Made by a program: the position numbers and the translations under genes
NCBI GenBank assembly: GCA_028829895.1
Contig: CM054181.1
Location: 43,330,759-43,394,758 of the forward strand
Direction: 5' to 3'
Length of the DNA: 64,000 nucleotides
Origin: Sinotaia quadrata
Lineage: Eukaryota > Mollusca > Gastropoda > Architaenioglossa > Viviparidae
Notes under the pieces: generated by a model
The model's database searches: none
What the model was told of the DNA's origin: nothing
Seen by the model: only the letters and a program-made list of their open reading frames with translations
Shown here: positions 35,001 through 46,168 of the stretch, one piece after another
Position numbering within the stretch: the stretch's first letter is position 1
How the letters are laid out: each line of letters begins with the position of its first letter

Positions 35001-35420
35001 TTATTATTATTTAATCATCCATAACTAATTATAAGTGATAAGAATCTTAAGTTATGTTATTAATAATTCTTCAGAAGTCACCACTCGTCTCGCTCTCTTG
35101 GTGGATATGCGGATGCTGTAAACGTTTTCTCTCCTCCACAACATTAAAGACAAACATTTACCATTACACAGTATTTCCTTAGGTGGAGACCTTCTTACTA
35201 AAGGAGAAGATAAATCCGTCTTTAATCTATATTTAGCGAGCCTGCCATCCACACACTATATCTCCAATATACAGTTATGAATATGTGTAAGAAAGTCCAT
35301 AAATTTAATAACTTTATTAAATCAATAATCAAATATACATATAACAAATACAATAAAGGGATTATTTGACATCAGTATATCTATGAAACCATGTTCGAAT
35401 AATTTCAATTCTTATTCACT
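35001..35420. repeat. Dispersed repeat family, copy A
   Basis: Shares blocks such as CATAACTAATTATAAGTGAT, GTTATTAATAATTCTTCAGA, GTGGATATGCGGATGCTGTA and AACGTTTTCTCTC with copies at 43450 and 53788, and inverted at about 39180-39500. Similarity continues past TTTAATCTATATTTAG into TTTGACATCAGTATATCTAT, so the element is at least 400 bp. Its minus strand has a 66-codon frame ending EELLIT that copy D partly shares. No terminal repeats were identified. Confidence 0.75.
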
Positions 35421-35814
35421 CATATCCTAGCACATACTTCAGCAGATTAGTGTCAATATAAATCACAGGATAGTTCTTATCAGAGAACAGTTATTGAGAG
35501 ATAAGCAATAATAATTTGTACCTAAAATTGTCAACGGGGATGCCACAATATTCTTTTGTATACTTTCGCAACAATGTTATAAGTTTATTGTTCACATAGA
35601 ATAGCCAATTTATCATGTTTCTCTAGCACGCTGTAGAATGTTCCATGAGCTGCTCGAGACTAATCTGCGCGCTCCTTCATCATATTAGTCCCCTCAAGCA
35701 GAAATAGCAATGTAGCAATTTCCAGTAACTTCCTTGTACCAGAAATTCTATGATGTAGTCCAGCATTCCTTGCTGTGAAACATTATACACTCTGCAGTGT
35801 ATCCTTACACTTAC
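35421..35814. other. Spacer
   Basis: Nothing recognised. Confidence 0.5.
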
Positions 35815-35848
35815 ATACTTCGGGATTGAGACTTCTCGAATCTACCAT
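35815..35848 (-). CDS. Possible first coding exon
   Basis: On the minus strand ATG in optimal context (GACCATGG) opens 11 codons (MVDSRSLNPEV) and one base before a consensus donor AT|GTAAGTG. The combination of perfect start context and strong donor is the only support. No downstream exon on the minus strand was identified. Confidence 0.28.
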
Positions 35849-36679
35849 GGTCGTAGTGGTTTATAAATCAGTAAACCCAGAAATTATAGAAAATCCAGAG
35901 ATTGTAGAATTTTTTTTTAAAAAAGGCTGCATCTTCTCATTAAGCTAACGGCCGCCTTTCATGACCGGACTTCTGCCACACCAAATTCAAAGTGATTAGA
36001 AATACAATTGTTTTCAACAGGTAAACTTTGATCTCAACCCATTGGCTGGTCTCGCTCTTTGTAAATCATAACCATTGGATAATTAAAAACTACACATCCA
36101 CACAAGACCGGTAGAGATTACATGAGCATATTCTAGCACATTCTTTACTTGAGTTGTTTACTCCAATTATGACACAAAACGTACCTTCATAAGCAGTGCC
36201 CAAGGTCGGGTCACATTGGCATTTAACACTTTACATAACAATTTGAATTTAAAAACAGGGATAAGCAAATTTACTCTGTTACAATATTTTATATTATTTT
36301 GCAATTACGTGCACAATGTGTATGTGTGTGTGAGAGATTCTTTTGAATGCAAAGTTGAAAGTTGAAAGGTCTTTGACTTATAAGATGAAGATCTAAATAG
36401 TTTTTTTTGTTTTGGTCTCGTTGTTATATGTTTGTTCTCTGCGTGTGATTGTACTGTCTATTTTTCAGTCAGTTTTGCATTCAGTACTAATTTCATACAA
36501 TTAGATTGTCATTTTAATACGAGTTATAAAATTGAATTATCTGTTCCATTAATTATGTTTATTATTAGTGATGATGTTAGTTCAGAGTGTTATACTAATT
36601 TTACTTTTTTTTATTTTTAAAGATATATTAATTGTATTAACTAGAATTTCTAATCCACCGACATATGTCAATGACTAAT

Positions 36680-36681
<2 letters not shown>
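35849..36681. other. Unique AT-rich stretch
   Basis: Nothing recognised. Confidence 0.45.

Positions 36682-36738
<57 letters not shown>
36682..36738. repeat. (CA)28 microsatellite
   Basis: Uninterrupted CA tract. Confidence 0.97.
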
Positions 36739-36742
<4 letters not shown>

Positions 36743-37050
36743 CATACACACACATTTGCTTACATAAATATATATAGTTAGAATTAGGATTAGAGTAAGG
36801 ATTACTACTGAAGTTAGGATTAAAACAATGGTGTACTATAAATGATTTGAAGGGGGGCTGGTCCGTCATGGATGACAGCCAAGCATTATATATTTTTTGG
36901 TGTGTCTAAATTTTCGAATTTCGGAAATTAGGTTGGGGGTTGTCAAAGAAAGGCTTTGTCCCGGGTGTCAAGTACTTTAGGTACGGTCCTGTATTGAAGT
37001 TAGAGTTTGGATTATAGATGCAATTGAAGTTAGGGATAGATTATAACTAC
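36739..37050. other. Degenerate TTAGGATTA lead-in and possible hAT end
   Basis: GTTAGAATTAGGATTAGAGT-type motifs flank the 51-bp array on this side. GTCCCGGGTGTCAAGTACTT then TAGGTACGGTCCTG at 36959-36993 resembles a hAT-type right end (reverse complement starts CAGGACCGTACC), but no left partner was found. Confidence 0.35.
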
Positions 37051-37345
37051 GATTAAAGAGCGAAGTTAGGGTTAGGATTATAATCCTATAATTATAGCTA
37101 CGATTAAAGAGCGAAGTTAGGGTTAGGATTATAATCCTATAATTATAGCTACGATTAAAGAGCGAAGTTAGGGTTAGGATTATAATCCTATAATTATAGC
37201 TACGATTAAAGAGCGAAGTTAGGGTTAGGATTATAATCCTATAATTATAGCTACGATTAAAGAGCGAAGTTAGGGTTAGGATTATAATCCTATAATTATA
37301 GCTACGATTAAAGAGCGAAGTTAGGGTTAGGATTATACCTACGAT
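37051..37345. repeat. 51-bp minisatellite with telomere-like motif, about 6 copies
   Basis: The unit is GATTAAAGAGCGAAGTTAGG then GTTAGGATTATAATCCTATA and ATTATAGCTAC. TTAGGGTTAGG resembles animal telomere repeat, and AGGATTATAATCCT is a perfect 14-bp palindrome. The full copies are identical; the last is truncated. Confidence 0.95.
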
Positions 37346-37654
37346 TAGAAAAAGAAAATAGGGTTAGGATTAGAGTTCTGATTACAGTTGAAGTGAAGGT
37401 TAGGATTAAAAGTGAGTTCAAACTCAGCCTGCTTTCAGCATTGCAATTGAGATTGGAGTGGTGTGCTGAAGAAAATGATTCGGCTTTGAATAAGTAATAT
37501 TTCCAGCACTCTAGTTAACATTTATTTAATTTATTTTTACAATTATTCCACAAAAATTCCATTGACGGCTGCACTACTCTTTAGTCGCTGCACTAACAAA
37601 ACCCAAGTGAGCATAAAGAGAAACAAATCAGTAATGACCTTGAACGTGATACTT
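37346..37654. other. Spacer with degenerate TTAGG motifs
   Basis: TAGGGTTAGGATTAGAG continues to about 37410. Nothing else. Confidence 0.45.
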
Positions 37655-37746
37655 GCGACGTTAGCTCAGTGGTATCATGACGACAGAAGCCAGTCCTACC
37701 GACTAATAATGACACTGCAGTTTGGGGCGAGTTTTTTTTTTTTTTA
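37655..37746 (+). mobile_element. tRNA-like SINE head with T-rich tail
   Basis: TAGCTCAGTGG at 37662-37672 is a perfect tRNA A box. About 60 bp later the sequence ends in a T14 run (37733-37746). A clear B box is missing, so this is a diverged or partial tRNA-derived sequence. Confidence 0.42.
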
Positions 37747-38646
37747 AATGCTTTTAAGTACACATATACTGATTAGCCGTAAGTTCCAAACCTGCTTTCC
37801 GCCAGCCCCGCACCATATCCATTCAAATGCATTTAAAATATATTAGTTTATATTAATCGAGTGTGTATGTGTGGGGGGGATTGCTTTTCTTATTTGTCGT
37901 GTAGGTGTGATCGTCTCGGGCTGTTGTCATTGTCAAAGGTCAGTTTTAAACTAGAGGATTTTTATTTAGTCCAGACTAACGCCTCTTGTAGCACCACGAC
38001 CTAGCTCTCGGTCACTTTCAATGTCTGTCTCGAATCGACGACCAGCGAGACGCCGCGCCCCAAAGACCGGCTGTTATCATTTGTAAACAAACATTTTTCT
38101 TTGCGAGTCAGAAAATATGTTTTGTACATTTATTGATTGTACTTGCTGATTCACTGGACAGTATTGCTGAGTCATAGTTATCTTAGTCATCATCTTTGTT
38201 GAGTAATAAGGTCAGGTATACACTTTCTGTAAACCGTGAGCCCTATTGATCAGTTTTCGTTTTGAAACGTATGGACAAACTAGTTGGTTCTCTCTTTAAT
38301 CTCCTCCATTTATTTATTACACACAATATGGTACAACTATGCCGCCTAGCTGTTTCTCTGCATAGTCAGTGCCCTTAGTCACTTCATTTCCTAGAGGATA
38401 GCTAAGGAAAGGACCCGAGAAGTGCGATAGGACAGGGAGTAGTTATTGGGGTGGATGGGGAGGGGATAAGGATCAGTAAGAAAATGTTGATGGTGATCAA
38501 CCGGATGTACTGCAGTCAACTGACTGACACGTGTTTTGTAGAAGCATCATCAAGGATGTCCGGATAATATATCCGGCAGAAATAATTTCATCACACTCTT
38601 ATTTTCGGAAAAGGCGCGTAATGCTGCTTATGCGCCTCCACCTAAA
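37747..38646. other. Unique stretch
   Basis: A GC-rich patch at 37990-38080 contains GTCGATTCGAGAC on the minus strand, which is B-box-like but lacks an A box. No gene was seen. Confidence 0.4.
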
Positions 38647-38691
38647 GTGTGTGTGTGTGTATGTGTGTGTGTGTTTGTGTGTGTGTGTGGT

Positions 38692-38735
<44 letters not shown>
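38647..38735. repeat. (TG)n microsatellite
   Basis: TG tract with TATG, TTTG and GGTG interruptions. Confidence 0.97.
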
Positions 38736-38739
<4 letters not shown>

Positions 38740-39179
38740 TTAAGTAGCACACGCAAAGATTCTAGAACTTTCTGCGTGGTGTGCTTAATAATGCATGTGA
38801 AGTTCTGGATGATTCTCCAAGCATGTGAGCGCATCAAAGATTCTGGAACACTTATGTAATGTGCTTAGAGGGGGTATGTTGGACCGTCACCTAAACAAGA
38901 AAGACAGTGACTTGTTGCAAACTGCGACTTCTTCCTTCATTGAAAAGGTTATGTACATTGACTATAACTACCTCTCTAAAACTCCATTCTCATTTCTGTG
39001 ATGAATTATATCCATGAACTTGATTATATATACACATATATTAATTTGACTGCTGATGTCTATGCTAGAATAAGTGATTGACTGTCTATCATTTAATCAG
39101 TCTTTGACATTGTTGTGATGTAAATGTCAACGCTTTTTTTGATTATATTCGTATGTTGTACATTTTAATGGTTGAGTCA
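38736..39179. other. Unique stretch
   Basis: AAAGATTCTAGAACTTTCTG and AAAGATTCTGGAACACTTAT at 38755 and 38837 suggest an 82-bp duplication. Nothing else. Confidence 0.45.
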
Positions 39180-39500
39180 ATAAATTTATTATTATATTTA
39201 ATAACCTTCTTGCACATATATTAAAACCTTAGGTTGGAGTAATAGTGGGTGGATAGGGGCTCGTTAAATATGAATAAAAGACGGATTTTTAGTAAGAAAT
39301 TTCCACCTGCAGAAACATTATGTGACAGTAAAACAGACTATTGCGTAAAGAATAGAGTTTTACGACACCCTTTACGACACCCATATAATCCACCAAGTGA
39401 GAGACATGTTGGTCTTGTCGAAGAATTATTAATAACTATAAAATAAGAATTTTGATGACTTGTAATTAACTATGTGTTATTAATAAATAAATAATAATCA
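39180..39500. repeat. Dispersed repeat family, copy D (inverted)
   Basis: The reverse complement aligns with copies A, B and C: GAATTATTAATAACTATAAA, TTGTAATTAACTATG, CCACCAAGTGAGAGACA and the AAATATGAATAAAAGACGG block. A plus-strand frame here ends EELLITIK, comparable to the EELLIT end in copy A. Confidence 0.72.
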
Positions 39501-40014
39501 TAACGAGTGATGGGTGCCAAGAGGACTCATAATATGAGACTTACAGGATAAACTATATTGTTATTATTATTAAATTCCTACCAGCCTTGTCAATGACCCA
39601 ATGACGTGTCTGCCTTACTAACCCATATTTTACATCCTGGATCTGGTGTAGTTGTGTCGTGTTGATCATTGCAAGCGCGAGTCGACGACCTTGTCAGTCG
39701 CATAGCATTCCGTTGTATAATTGACACTTGCTGACTGACGTGCACCAAATACACAATTGCACTCTTTATCCTGACAATAGGCCTGCTCAGAACACGACAT
39801 AATTTATAAAAATTACTTTAACTTTTAAAGGCACTGTCACTATGAAACCAGCGAATAAATACTCCAGTTGTGTGCCTACATACATTTGTGATAATTAATT
39901 ACTGCATACATACGTATTTCGTGCGCCAAAATATCGCTATTCGAAAGTTTCAATAAATGTGTTTGTCTCTGTGCCAATTTATCCACTGAACCTATATAGT
40001 GATATCGGCTTTGA
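39501..40014. other. Unique stretch
   Basis: Nothing recognised. Confidence 0.45.
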
Positions 40015-40300
40015 TCTTGATTGTTAATGTAATTAACTTTACATTGTTTAATGTTAATGTCATTAACTTTATTGTGGTGAATGTTAAACGTCACTAATTT
40101 TACTGTGATTAATGTTAATGTCATTAACTTTATTGTGGTGAATGTTAAACGTCATTAACTTTATTGTGATTAATGTTAACATCATTAACTTTAGTGTGAT
40201 TAATGTTAACATCATTAACTTTAGTGTGATTAATGTTAAAGTAATTCACATTATTGTGATTAATGTTAAAGTAATTCACATTACTGTGATTAATGTAGAT
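40015..40300. repeat. 30-bp tandem repeat, about 9 copies
   Basis: The unit is ATTAACTTTAGTGTGATTAA TGTTAACATC with several variants (TTTATTGTGGTGAATGTTAA). The asparagine-rich minus frames are by-products. Confidence 0.9.
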
Positions 40301-40710
40301 TAAAGTACGAAAAACCTCACGACCATGTTTTCGATGCAAGGTTTTTAATAATGGAGTTGCTAATTTTAGATTATTTCTACTTGAATTTTGGATTGTTCAA
40401 TAAGTAATTTTTATGTCAATCAAATGACTGACTTACATTAGTGACATTATGCCTTTAAGTAAAACAAAACATTGCACGAGAAATGCTACAGCCATGCTGA
40501 AGACTAGCTTCTCTCACACGGTCCTATATCATACACTCAACCGCGACATATTGTATATAATCCCTCTCCACCCACACCCACCCCACCGCCCGCACACAAA
40601 CACTACTCCCTAGTGCAAAATCAGCCCAGGTCAGAAGCGCTCCCCTTATTTTTATCATCATATTCACAATGAAAAATTTGCATTATTTTGTTTTCCTTTC
40701 TGTTCTATAA
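40301..40710. other. Spacer
   Basis: C-rich patch at 40566-40600. Nothing else. Confidence 0.5.
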
Positions 40711-40955
40711 AGATATTTTACCTTGCTTTACCTTTCACATAAACAAGAGCAGACAGATATTTTACCTTGCTTTACCTTTCACATACTCAAACAAGAGCAG
40801 ACAGATATTTTTACCTTGCTTTACCTTTCACATACTCAAACAAGAGCAGACAGATATTTTACCTTGCTTTACCTTTCACATACTCAAACAAGAGCAGACA
40901 GATATTTTACCTTGCTTTACCTTTCACATACTCAAACAAGAGCAGACGATGTGTA
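40711..40955. repeat. 47-bp minisatellite, 5 copies
   Basis: The unit is TTTTACCTTGCTTTACCTTT then CACATACTCAAACAAGAGCA and GACAGATA. The first copy lacks ACTC; one copy has an extra T. Confidence 0.94.
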
Positions 40956-42496
40956 GGTGCCTAAAATATGTTACTGAGAAAGAGGTAAATGACGATGACC
41001 CCCTCAAGACAACCTACCGTGACAAGACATATGGGCTTGTTTCACACCACATTTACACGATTTGCTAAATCAGGTATTTTCCTTCAATCCTTATTCAACA
41101 CGAATTCATTGGACAAATAGAATGGCACAAATTTACTCAAATGAAATAATTTTACTTAAAATTTTCTTATTTAGCCTTCCCCACCCCCGTTTTATATTAT
41201 TATTTTTAAAATCCAGTTTATTATTGTTCTTGATATTGTTGTTATTGTGGTGGTGGATGTTCGTGCTGTTTTTGCCCAGACTACTAGAATCTTTAATTGT
41301 TGAAGCATTAGCATACAAAAGTATTTCAAATAACAAATTTAAAAGTACAATCACATATGTTAAGGACTATGATGCGTGTATTCTTGTATCCTACATGCAG
41401 TGACTGTGACTTTTTTATGTTGTGGCTTACGTTGACCAAGATCTCCTATGTGGTTTTTTCATGTTGTGGCTTATGTGATTTTGACCCCATTTTTGCACAT
41501 TTGACATGCCTTTTGACAGAAAATGTATAAAAGATGTAAGAAAGTCTAGTGATAGTACTAGTTGTATTCCATTGACTGAGAAAGTTAATAAAGTTACAGA
41601 GGAGTGGGGCCTCTAGATTGAAAACCAGAATGCAGTTTCTAACACTCATTCTAAAACGCTGTTTGGGTGAGGTATCATGACAGGTGATATTAATACCTGG
41701 TTTTCCCTAGAGATAAACTCTTTGGCTAAAGAAAGGTAAAATCACTTTGTATTCGACTGTGTGAATTATATGAATGATTAGCATTTTTATATTATACCAA
41801 GTAGTTGTATTGTTATAAATATGTCAAATACTATTTTTAAAAACAGAGATCCAGATTTAAATATGTTAAACATTGTAGAATAAGTTGCCATGTATTTAAG
41901 TCCCAAAATTAAATATTTTTCAGGGGCTTTGTTTCTTCTTTTCTACTTATTTTGTTGTTATGCATGAAGTTAAACAATTTTGATGATAAGAAGATAGTGA
42001 GTGCTCTGAGTTGTTTGTGCGGGCCACCTATCATTGTTACGACGTCATCAAATGTTTCCCAGATAAGAAGTGTGTGACGTCAATGCGCAAAACTAAAACT
42101 TTTTTATTATTACAATTTAAGACATTCACTTTTGGTAGATTCAGTGAACAGTGAAAGACATTTTACTGGATTCGTGATAAGAAGACTAATTGACATATTT
42201 TTGAAAGAGCAATTTTCCTCATTTATATTTGAAATATTGTTCTTTAATAGTTTTGGTTAGTTCTTTTTCCATCTCACGTATATGTTAGTCAGTATAATAG
42301 TTGATAAATAATATACTCAGTAGTCCATACATTGCATCGGCACATTATTTATATGCTTAACAATAAAATTTGAAATACACAAACTTTTACAAGGTCATGC
42401 CAAGGTGCCTGACGACAGACGTTTGGCTTTATTTTGCATCTGCTAGTCAGCTAGTGCCTGCATGCCTGCCAGTCAACTTGGCCAGCCATTCTCGAG
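40956..42496. other. Unique stretch with a 113-codon frame
   Basis: A plus frame at 41062-41403 has a leucine-rich hydrophobic centre (over GTTATTGTGGTGGTGG-like DNA) but starts with TTG and has no codon bias, so it is not called. A perfect CRE palindrome TGACGTCA lies at 42075-42082, 30 bp after an imperfect one. No exon is supported. Confidence 0.4.
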
Positions 42497-42585
42497 GCTA
42501 AGTATTCAGTAAGTATTATAACTTTAGCTACGCTGACATGCTAAGTATTCGGTAATTATTATAACTTTACCTACACAGACTCAGC
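42497..42585. repeat. 43-bp tandem duplication
   Basis: GCTAAGTATTCAGTAAGTAT then TATAACTTTAGCTACGCTGA is followed by a diverged copy with TTCGGTAATTATTATAAC. Confidence 0.85.
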
Positions 42586-43079
42586 TAAGTGCCAGCGTTG
42601 TCGCTTGTAGACTGGGTATTGATTCTGGGCAAACATAAACAGCAGTGTTTTAAATTAAAGGGGTCAGAGACGCAAGCCTTTCTAGCTGTGTTTATCGGTT
42701 TCTTGCCCCACTTAGATCTAAAGATAAATTAAGGGGAGGCTACCATTCGTGCCGCCAATCGGTGAGAAAATGCATATGATGTCCTCCTGAGTTTATTTAA
42801 GGTTCAGAAGGACCAAAGAACATGACATATTTATGACTTTCTGAGTTCATTTCAAGTTCAGTGAAAGTAGTTAACAGAATTCCCCCTCCCCCAACATAAT
42901 AATAATAATAACAAAATGACCACCACCAACACAATAATAAAACGAAAATAAAATATATTCCAAAATATGATTCTTTTTAATAAAATTATGAATAGTTTTG
43001 AATAAAGAAGCAAAACCAAACTAGTTTAAAGCTGTCACGGCCTCAGTCGAATCGCATATAACCGAAACTTTGTCCCGGT
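42586..43079. other. Spacer
   Basis: An A/AAT-rich patch at 42895-42950. Nothing else. Confidence 0.5.
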
Positions 43080-43330
43080 TAATTTTTTTTTTTAAAACTA
43101 CACAATGGTCATTTGATGTAGAATAACTTATCAATGCCACTATACGCCTTAGGAAATGACACAGTGGTCGATGGATGTAAAATAACTTATCAATGCCGCT
43201 ATAGGAAATTACACAATGGTCACTGATGTAGAATAACTTATCAATGCCGCTGTACGCCTTACGAAATTACATAATGGTCATTGATGTAGAATAACTTTAT
43301 TAATGTCGCTATACGCCTTAGGAAATGAAT
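43080..43330. repeat. About 60-bp tandem repeat, 4 copies
   Basis: The unit contains ACACAATGGTCATTGATGTA then GAATAACTTATCAATGCCGC and TATACGCCTTAGGAAAT. The third copy lacks ACGCCTTA. Confidence 0.9.
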
Positions 43331-43449
43331 ATAAACTGTGAAACTCTTACAAAATTAACTTCACGCCAGATCATATATGCATGCATACACTCCCGATTTC
43401 CATACTGTAAAATTGGAAACATGTGTGATGGGCACACCAATTATTTAGT
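43331..43449. other. Spacer with one outlying copy of the 44100 repeat
   Basis: ACTCCCGATTTCCATACTGT at about 43388 matches the array at 44105-44430. Confidence 0.55.
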
Positions 43450-43690
43450 GAAAATGATTATTATTATTAATTAATCTTTCATAACCAATTACAAATGATG
43501 AGAATCTTAATTTATTCTATTAATGATCCTCCAACAGAAACCACTCGTCTATCACTTGGCGAATATGCGGGCGTTGTAAACGTTTTCTCTCTTCCACAAC
43601 ATAAACATTTACAGTCACATAATCTTTCCGAAAACTTCTTACCACTCATTCTCTCAAGTATGATATCTCAACCTTCCTTAAGGGTAACTC
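43450..43690. repeat. Dispersed repeat family, copy B
   Basis: Aligns in the same orientation with copies A and C: CATAACCAATTACAAATGAT, GAATATGCGGGCGTTGTAAA and CGTTTTCTCTCTTCCACAAC. It breaks off near 43690. Confidence 0.75.
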
Positions 43691-44020
43691 TTTATACACT
43701 GTGGAAGAAATCAAATCATTCCTCCAAAGTTTCTTTTCTTTGTCAAAGTGTTTTGACTATTTATTTCTTTTAACTGAAATGGCCAAAACTGGAAATAGTG
43801 ATTTTAGACTGTTACTGTGTATATATTTCTTTTTGCATATGGTTGTCATTAAATTCTCAGAAACCCTATCATGGGTTTTACCCCAGTTCAGCACCATGAA
43901 GTCTACTATTTGCCACAGTCTAGTGGTCGTCAATCAGAGCAAAATTGTTTATGATTCTACTGCGGGTCCCTCCCCCTCTCTACATCTCCTACTGACTGGT
44001 AGCTATTATGTAAGACTCAC
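43691..44020. other. Spacer with 114-codon open plus frame
   Basis: The frame at 43701-44045 has no ATG start in good context and no codon bias; it is not called a gene. Confidence 0.4.
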
Positions 44021-44057
44021 CCTTTCATATGCCCACTCCCTCTAACCACTTCTTCAG
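44021..44057 (-). CDS. Possible micro-exon
   Basis: A 37-bp minus-strand segment with a near-perfect acceptor (ATATTTAATTTCTGCCTTAG) and a consensus donor AAAGG|GTGAGT. Frame: two bases, then EEVVRGSGHMK, then two bases. Both splice sites are strong, but the exon is very short and no neighbours with matching phase were found. Confidence 0.28.
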
Positions 44058-44099
44058 CTAAGGCAGAAATTAAATATGGTGCAATCTTTCCAAGGACAG

Positions 44100-44345
44100 A
44101 TGACACACTCCTGATTTCCATACTGTTAATATGTACAGGAAACAGTTTAAATGCATCACACACACACACACACACACACACATGATTTTTGTATTATAAA
44201 TATACGAAACAGTTTAAATACATCGCACACGCACACACACACTCCCGATTTCCATGCTCTAAATATATGAAACCGTTTAAATACATCACACACGCACACT
44301 TTGATTTTCATACTGTTAATTTGCTATAGGAAACAGTTTAAATGC

Positions 44346-44412
<67 letters not shown>

Positions 44413-44430
44413 CTGATTTCCATACAGTAA
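44100..44430. repeat. About 75-bp tandem with embedded, switching microsatellites
   Basis: CCGATTTCCATACTGTTAAT and GAAACAGTTTAAATGCATC recur four to five times. Between them sits a dinucleotide tract: (CA)11 in the first copy, short CACACGCACAC in the next two, and (CT)26 then (CA)7 in the last. Confidence 0.88.
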
Positions 44431-44586
44431 ATATGCTGTATGAAAGTTCAATGCGCTGTCGCTGTCACTGGGGAGAGGTTTTAAACTTTTAAAAAATATT
44501 ATTCAAAATATGTTAAATGATGTTTCATGTCCGGTCGCTCTCGACCCTGTGAGGAAGAAAGCGAGCAGGATTTACCCCTTTTGAAT

Positions 44587-44588
<2 letters not shown>

Positions 44589-44618
<30 letters not shown>
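44589..44618. repeat. (CT)15 microsatellite
   Basis: Uninterrupted CT tract. Confidence 0.95.
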
Positions 44619-44623
<5 letters not shown>

Positions 44624-44679
44624 AGCACTGTCGATTGTTTGCTGCAACATTTTTCTTCAAAAGCACACCCTAGGCCTAG

Positions 44680-44757
44680 GGTATTGGTACATTGTGACAA
44701 ACTTTGTGACACCGCAGTGCCCCATCTATATGCTCGATGTCACGCACCCTCTGTCAA
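44680..44757 (+). CDS. Candidate internal exon, unrecognised protein
   Basis: A 78-bp plus-strand exon candidate between a pyrimidine-rich acceptor (CATTTTTCTTCAAAAGCACACCCTAGGCCTAG) and a strong donor TCAA|GTGAGT. Two bases finish a codon, 25 codons follow, and one base is left, so it is a symmetrical phase-1 exon, a type common in extracellular modules. The peptide is YWYIVTNFVTPQCPIYMLDV then THPLS. Sixteen or more of 25 third positions are C or G, and the alternating hydrophobic pattern suggests beta strands. I cannot name the family. The acceptor could also be six bases upstream (CACCCTAG), which keeps the frame and adds two residues. Confidence 0.55.
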
Positions 44758-45320
44758 GTGAGTTCGTGAGAACGCGGAGCCTGTCGTCTGGAAACTTGTT
44801 GACTAGATCGTGGACGATTTTAGAACTGACTTATCTCCCCGTAAATTCACTCTTTTTTTTTTCTTTTTTTCCAGATCGGAGATAGCACTGAAACGACTGA
44901 CATGCAAACTGTCACGCGATATCATCCTATCGCGCGATGGCCTTGTATTCCTATATTCCTAGGAGTTACTGGATTAAATATCAGGACTCTGTTTGTAAAC
45001 AAGCCACTGTTAAGCGACACAACTGAAAGCATTCCCACCACAACTGAGTGCATATTTTGTCGTCTAATTTAAGATTCTCTGACCGTCATTGTAATCTGTT
45101 AAGATCCCAAGGTCGACCTGTTATTTGTTATGGAACCCTAGGCAATTTCTAGCTGTAGAAATATGTCATCATCAGTGTGTCTCATGCCATTACTGTTACA
45201 AGATTAGAGTCATTACAGTTTGTGTGCACAGATTCTTAGAGATTATAATATTTCTCTTTTACACAAAGTAGCAACACTGAAGTAACTCTAAACAGGGCTT
45301 CGGAATGCAACTCCACCGTA
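44758..45320. other. Spacer
   Basis: Nothing recognised beyond a T-rich run at 44852-44870. Confidence 0.45.
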
Positions 45321-45341
45321 CCACACACACACACACACACA

Positions 45342-45376
<35 letters not shown>
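45321..45376. repeat. (CA)12(GA)15 compound microsatellite
   Basis: CA tract at 45322-45345 followed by a GA tract to 45376. Confidence 0.96.
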
Positions 45377-45381
<5 letters not shown>

Positions 45382-45733
45382 ACAATTTACGTGTATAAAT
45401 AAGTAAATAAATTATCTCAAAATTAGAGTTTCACAATTTATAAAGAAGAAATAGCCCTCTACAATATTTGCTTTTTATCAATGTAAATTTCTAATAGGTT
45501 ACTTGCTAATGCCACACAAAAGCATTTTGTGAAAGAATACATACAGTAGCATTCCTACATACAAATAATTATAATTCAGAAATGGCAAAATCTTGAAACA
45601 TTCTAATAAAAATAGTTGCAAAGTCAATATAAATACCATCTGTCTGAAATACAGCTGAGGTTCATCAGTTTTAGTTCGACGTACATAATTTGATTACAAC
45701 CTGCTCTCTTTAAATTAATAATTATCCACTCAC
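45377..45733. other. Spacer
   Basis: Nothing recognised. Confidence 0.5.
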
Positions 45734-45779
45734 GATTCTTGCAATTAAAAATAATCTGCTCACGTTCCATGATTTCCAT
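45734..45779 (-). CDS. Possible first coding exon
   Basis: On the minus strand ATG in optimal context (TACCATGG) opens 15 codons (MEIMEREQIIFNCKN) and one base before a strong donor ATC|GTGAGT. The 60 bases upstream are GC-richer than the flanks. There is no TATA box and no second exon was found. Confidence 0.27.
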
Positions 45780-46168
45780 GGTAACTATGTTGGGGCGAGC
45801 AAGTAGATGCAAGCAATGGATTCTCGCGACCTGTGCCACCTGTCAGTCAAGTATACAAGTAAACAGCTCTCCCTATATTATATTTAAAAAAAGTTGATTG
45901 CAATTAGACAAAAATAATTTACCTCCTAACTATCGATACCTGATCAGAGAATAAATAAGTAAAGAAAATATAAATTTCCAGACCATAAGCAGTAATTTGC
46001 CTTCCAAAGGTTGCGAATCCTTACAAAATCAGATATAAGGTAATAGATCAGACATCTCAAATAATATACAAGATAAACAGACCAGACATCTCAATATAAA
46101 TAAGATATGGCAACTCTTTGCAAACCTGATTTCTGATCTCAAATAAACAGAGCTAAGTTACCAGGAAT
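45780..46168. other. AT-rich spacer
   Basis: AGACATCTCAAATAATATAC and AGACATCTCAATATAAATAA at 46049 and 46085 form a 36-bp duplication. Confidence 0.5.

Noticed and set aside
37051..37345. True telomere or interstitial (TTAGGG)n
   Set aside because: Only one or two TTAGG(G) units per 51-bp repeat; it is not a telomeric hexamer array.
38000..38085. tRNA gene or SINE on the minus strand
   Set aside because: GTCGATTCGAGAC is only a loose B box, no A box is present and no cloverleaf can be drawn.
41062..41403. 113-codon plus frame with a hydrophobic centre
   Set aside because: TTG start, no codon bias, no splice sites; the hydrophobic run comes from T-rich low-complexity DNA.
43495..44045. Two overlapping plus frames of 92 and 114 codons
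   Set aside because: The first lies in dispersed copy B, whose other copies do not keep that frame; the second has no start context or bias.
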